From positions 1 to 34,939 of the forward strand of contig CACLSX010000011.1 in the NCBI GenBank assembly GCA_902609705.1: 34,939 bases of DNA, in the 5' to 3' direction. Positions 32,400 to 34,939 of this stretch are shown here, piece after piece. Numbering within the stretch: the stretch's first letter is position 1; every line of letters begins with the position of its first letter. The DNA is from an uncultured Pelagibacteraceae bacterium. Lineage in GTDB: Bacteria > Pseudomonadota > Alphaproteobacteria > Pelagibacterales > Pelagibacteraceae. The position numbers and the translations under genes were made by a program. The notes under the pieces are model-generated. The model had not been told where the DNA came from. It made no database searches and saw only the letters and a list, made by a program, of their open reading frames with translations.

Positions 32400-33121
32400 T
32401 ATTTTTTTAATATTTTAATTGTATCTTCAGCATTAATTTTCATATCTTTTGTTAAAAGATCTAAGGTAACAGTTTGCGCTTTCATTATAGATTTTTCATC
32501 TTTTATCTGAACTTTATTGTAAGCAATAGCATAATTTTCATTTATGTTTAAATCGAAATTATCACAGGTAATTACTTTATCATCATATTTTATTATTACA
32601 TCTGAGTAAAACTGCGAATTTTGATTATCATAATTATATTTTGCATAATTTGATGAAATATTAATCTGAGACCTTTTTTCAGAAGATATAATTCCATCAA
32701 CAATTTCTAAATTTAATATATTTGAATCCTCAATATTTGTTTTTCCATACTTTGCAATTATTTTAAAAATATCCCCATCTTTATTTGAAGAAATATACTC
32801 AATTTCTTTTGTTAAATTAATTATTGTTTCTGAGCTATTTTTTTTTGAATTTTCTAATTTGTCTTCAAAAACATTTGATACATCTTGACTTTTATCCTCT
32901 TTTTCTTCAACTTTTTTCTTTGATATTACCACCTCCTCTAAAATTTCTTCATCTAAAAAATCTTTTTGTTTTTTTTCAAGATTGGTGGTCTTCTTTATTT
33001 CTTTTTCATTGATTATTTCATTTTTTAGTGGCCCCGAATAAAAATATAAAAAATATATTCCACCAATAATAAAAAAAATTAATAACAATAATATTAATTG
33101 CAACAAGGATTTTATAGACAT
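32399..33121 (-). CDS. lptC: LptC-like periplasmic LPS-transport protein with a long charged linker
   Basis: A 240-residue bitopic protein: short N-terminus, membrane anchor at about residues 7-28, then a highly charged Lys/Glu linker (about 33-100) and a C-terminal beta-jellyroll-like OstA/LptC domain (about 100-240) with SSNYAKYNYDNQNSQFYSDV and TCDNFDLNINENYAIA. LptC forms the periplasmic bridge from LptBFG to LptA. The linker is longer than in typical LptC (about 190 residues), and no lptA lies between this gene and lptB. It overlaps kdsD upstream by one base and lptB downstream by one base. The family call is reasonable but the sequence is divergent. Confidence 0.8.
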   Translation of the reverse strand: MSIKSLLQLILLLLIFFIIGGIYFLYFYSGPLKNEIINEKEIKKTTNLEKKQKDFLDEEILEEVVISKKKVEEKEDKSQDVSNVFEDKLENSKKNSSETIINLTKEIEYISSNKDGDIFKIIAKYGKTNIEDSNILNLEIVDGIISSEKRSQINISSNYAKYNYDNQNSQFYSDVIIKYDDKVITCDNFDLNINENYAIAYNKVQIKDEKSIMKAQTVTLDLLTKDMKINAEDTIKILKK

Positions 33122-34101
33122 TAGTTAATATTTGATTTTAAAATGTCATGCATGTGAAGTAATCCAATAGTCTTTTTTTGATTTTTCCCTTTATGCACAC
33201 AAAGTGACGTAATTTTTTTTGTATTCATTATTCCTAATGCAGATGCAGCTAAAGAATCTTTGTTTATAGAAATTGGATTTCTTTTCATTATTTTTTTTAA
33301 TTCTAATCTTTCAAACTCTGGATGTTTTTGTGCAATTCTTTTAATATCGCCATCTGTAATTATTCCTGATGTATTACCATTTTTTTGTCGAATAATAAGG
33401 ACTCCTAACTTTTTACTATTTATAATATCTAATGCTTTTTTCATTTTAATATTTTCATATACCAAAGGTAGTTTTTTTCCTATAATCATCAAATCACCAA
33501 CAGTTTTAAGTTTCACAGATAAAGAACCACTTGGATGAAATTTTTTAAAATCAAACTTGGTAAAATTTTTGTGTCTCATGCAAGCTATTGCAATTGCATC
33601 ACCTAGAGCTAATTGAACTGATGTTGAGGCAGTTGGCACAATATTTTCAGGTCCTGCCTCTTTAATATTAGGCATTAGAAAACCAACATCTGAGTTTTTA
33701 AACAAAACGGAATCTTTTTTTGATGTAATACCTATCAATTTAATATTTTTATTTCTTGATGAATATTGAATTATATTTTTTAATTCATCGCTTTGGCCGC
33801 TATTACTTATTAATATCACAATATCATTTGATGTGATTTGTCCGAGATCGCCATGGCTTGCATTTGCAGCATCTAAAAAAAATGATGGTGTTCCAGTAGA
33901 AGAAAAAGTTGCTGCCCATTTCCTTGCAATAATTCCGCTTTTTCCAACTCCAGATATTATTATTTTGCCGTTTTTACAACCAAGAATAAGTTTAACTACT
34001 TTTGAAAAAGATGTATTTATACTTTTTTGTAGTTTTTTTAAAGCTTCAATCTCAAATTTAACAACTTCTTTCGCAATTTTCTGAATTTTGTCTTTTTGCA
34101 T
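33121..34101 (-). CDS. kdsD: Arabinose-5-phosphate isomerase
   Basis: Interconverts ribulose-5-phosphate and arabinose-5-phosphate, the first step towards the KDO sugar of lipopolysaccharide. An SIS domain has SGVGKSGIIARKWAATFSS and the segment DAANASHGDLGQI with the catalytic-site His, then SNSGQSDELKN; two CBS domains fill the C-terminal third (from about residue 205; VLIIRQKNGNTSGIITDGDI). The length of 326 matches KdsD/KpsF. It lies beside lptC and lptB, the usual KDO/LPS-export arrangement, and follows rnd directly. Confidence 0.93.
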   Translation of the reverse strand: MQKDKIQKIAKEVVKFEIEALKKLQKSINTSFSKVVKLILGCKNGKIIISGVGKSGIIARKWAATFSSTGTPSFFLDAANASHGDLGQITSNDIVILISNSGQSDELKNIIQYSSRNKNIKLIGITSKKDSVLFKNSDVGFLMPNIKEAGPENIVPTASTSVQLALGDAIAIACMRHKNFTKFDFKKFHPSGSLSVKLKTVGDLMIIGKKLPLVYENIKMKKALDIINSKKLGVLIIRQKNGNTSGIITDGDIKRIAQKHPEFERLELKKIMKRNPISINKDSLAASALGIMNTKKITSLCVHKGKNQKKTIGLLHMHDILKSNIN

Positions 34102-34713
34102 TTAGTGAGACCATATATCAGATGTAAACGAAGCTAAATCTAAATTCACTCTAGAGTGAATAAATTTTATTGCTTCCTTGTAAAGATAGTCTCTTTTTTC
34201 TCTAATTAAAATCTTATTGAGACCATCATAAATTTGATGAAGATAAATTACATCTTTTGCACAATAATTTAATTGTTTTTCTGTCAACTCTCCTCCAAAG
34301 TCAGAAGATTGGAGATTTTTGCTTATATCATTTCCAGTAAATTCCTTAATAAGATCTTTTAGTCCATGTTTATCACTGTAACTTCTAGCAATTTTACTCA
34401 TTATCTTTGTGCAATTTACATTTTTAACTTCAATATCAAGATATTTTTTTATGAATAATAAATCTGCTCTAGCATAATGAAATATTTTATTTATACTTTT
34501 GTCCTGTAGTATCCTTTTTAAGTTTGGAGCGTTATATTTTTCTCTGTCCAACTTTATAATATGTGCATCACCTTTTCCTGATGAAATTTGAACAAGACAA
34601 AGCTTATCTCTTTCAACATTCAAACCCATAAATTCACAATCAACTGATATATTGTCACCCAGCATTAATTGCTCTGGCAAATCTTCATTGTGTAATTTAA
34701 TATCTAAATTCAT
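34102..34713 (-). CDS. rnd: Ribonuclease D-like 3'-5' exonuclease
   Basis: A DEDDy exonuclease: DCEFMGL with the first Asp and Glu (residues 25-27), FHYARADLLFI with the third Asp, and YCAKDVIYLHQIY with the Tyr-x3-Asp ending. At 203 residues it contains only the catalytic domain and lacks the HRDC domains of full-length RNase D, a short form frequent in alphaproteobacteria. It may trim tRNA or other RNA 3' ends. The stop directly abuts the kdsD start. It is divergent from the next gene with a gap of only 16 bases. Confidence 0.88.
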   Translation of the reverse strand: MNLDIKLHNEDLPEQLMLGDNISVDCEFMGLNVERDKLCLVQISSGKGDAHIIKLDREKYNAPNLKRILQDKSINKIFHYARADLLFIKKYLDIEVKNVNCTKIMSKIARSYSDKHGLKDLIKEFTGNDISKNLQSSDFGGELTEKQLNYCAKDVIYLHQIYDGLNKILIREKRDYLYKEAIKFIHSRVNLDLASFTSDIWSH

Positions 34714-34729
34714 TTGATAGAATATATAT

Positions 34730-34939
34730 ATGAAACAAAAAGAAATTCTACTTTTCGGTGCTTCTGGCCAGATAGGAAGAAATTTGATAAGAAAGTTATC
34801 ACAAAATAACTACAAAATCACTGCTGTTACAAGAAATACTCACAGAGCAGGTTACATATTGAAGACACAAGCTAACCCGGGATACTTAGATTTAATTGAA
34901 GTAAAAAATTTTAGTTCAAATAAAATTGAGGAACTGATG
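34730..34939 (+). CDS. NAD(P)-binding Rossmann protein, NDUFA9/epimerase-like (3' end outside window)
   Basis: The first 70 codons of a gene cut by the window end. The N-terminus EILLFGASGQIGRNLIRKLS has the GxxGxxG dinucleotide-binding motif of extended short-chain dehydrogenases, followed by a TAVTRN segment typical of NADP-type or NDUFA9-like members. In alphaproteobacteria a complex I NDUFA9 homologue with this N-terminus is common, so this is the likeliest identity. The remainder is missing, and other atypical SDR enzymes cannot be excluded. Confidence 0.8.
   Translation, partial: MKQKEILLFGASGQIGRNLIRKLSQNNYKITAVTRNTHRAGYILKTQANPGYLDLIEVKNFSSNKIEELM

Overview
The window is a compact, strongly AT-rich bacterial chromosome segment, almost certainly from an alphaproteobacterium of the SAR11/Pelagibacterales type. 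This rests on Lys/Asn/Ile-rich proteins, intergenic gaps usually of a few bases, many 1-, 4- and 8-base gene overlaps, and alphaproteobacterial gene orders: def-fmt-truA; rpmH-rnpA-yidD-yidC-argB-dapD-dapE; dcd-murA-DUF2948-hisD-infA; hisS-hisZ-hisG; rpsA-ihfB-pyrF-trpFBA-accD-folC. I see no insertion sequence, prophage, CRISPR array or long non-coding stretch; the largest gap between conventional genes is about 245 bases, at 14924-15167.

Layout. Bases 1-2276 (+): the tail of an unknown gene, then def, fmt and truA. Bases 2266-9554 (-), read leftwards from rpmH: rpmH, rnpA, yidD, yidC, argB, a HAD pyrimidine nucleotidase, dapD, dapE, a histone-deacetylase-family hydrolase and a SET-domain methyltransferase. 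Bases 9639-10430: a VTT-family membrane protein, with tRNA-Thr(GGU) facing it. Bases 10526-14595 (+): two small basic ORFs, dcd, murA, a DUF2948-like gene, hisD, infA and tRNA-Phe. Bases 14711-18389 (+): cspA, a candidate histidine leader ORF, tRNA-His, hisS, hisZ and hisG. Bases 18420-22171 (+): rmuC, a RecB-family nuclease, sbcB and trxA. Bases 22168-34713 (-), read leftwards from rnd: rnd, kdsD, lptC, lptB, aroA, cmk, rpsA, ihfB, pyrF, trpF, trpB, trpA, accD and folC. From 34730 (+) a truncated NAD(P)-binding protein runs off the end.

Functional themes are start and maturation of translation (def, fmt, truA, infA, rpsA, rpmH, tRNAs, hisS), amino-acid synthesis (dapD/E, argB, hisD/Z/G, trpF/B/A, aroA), envelope building (murA, kdsD, lptB/C, yidC/D) and DNA end processing (rmuC, RecB-family nuclease, sbcB).

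The most notable unexplained structure is just before the histidine cluster. A 24-codon ORF at 15043-15117 carries four His codons within six codons and lies 50 bases upstream of tRNA-His, which ends four bases before the hisS start; hisZ and hisG follow. This looks like a histidine-sensing leader in front of a tRNA-His/HisRS/HisZ/HisG transcript. Second is a SET-domain lysine methyltransferase next to a histone-deacetylase-fold hydrolase in an operon with lysine-pathway genes. Most of the window is otherwise ordinary housekeeping DNA.
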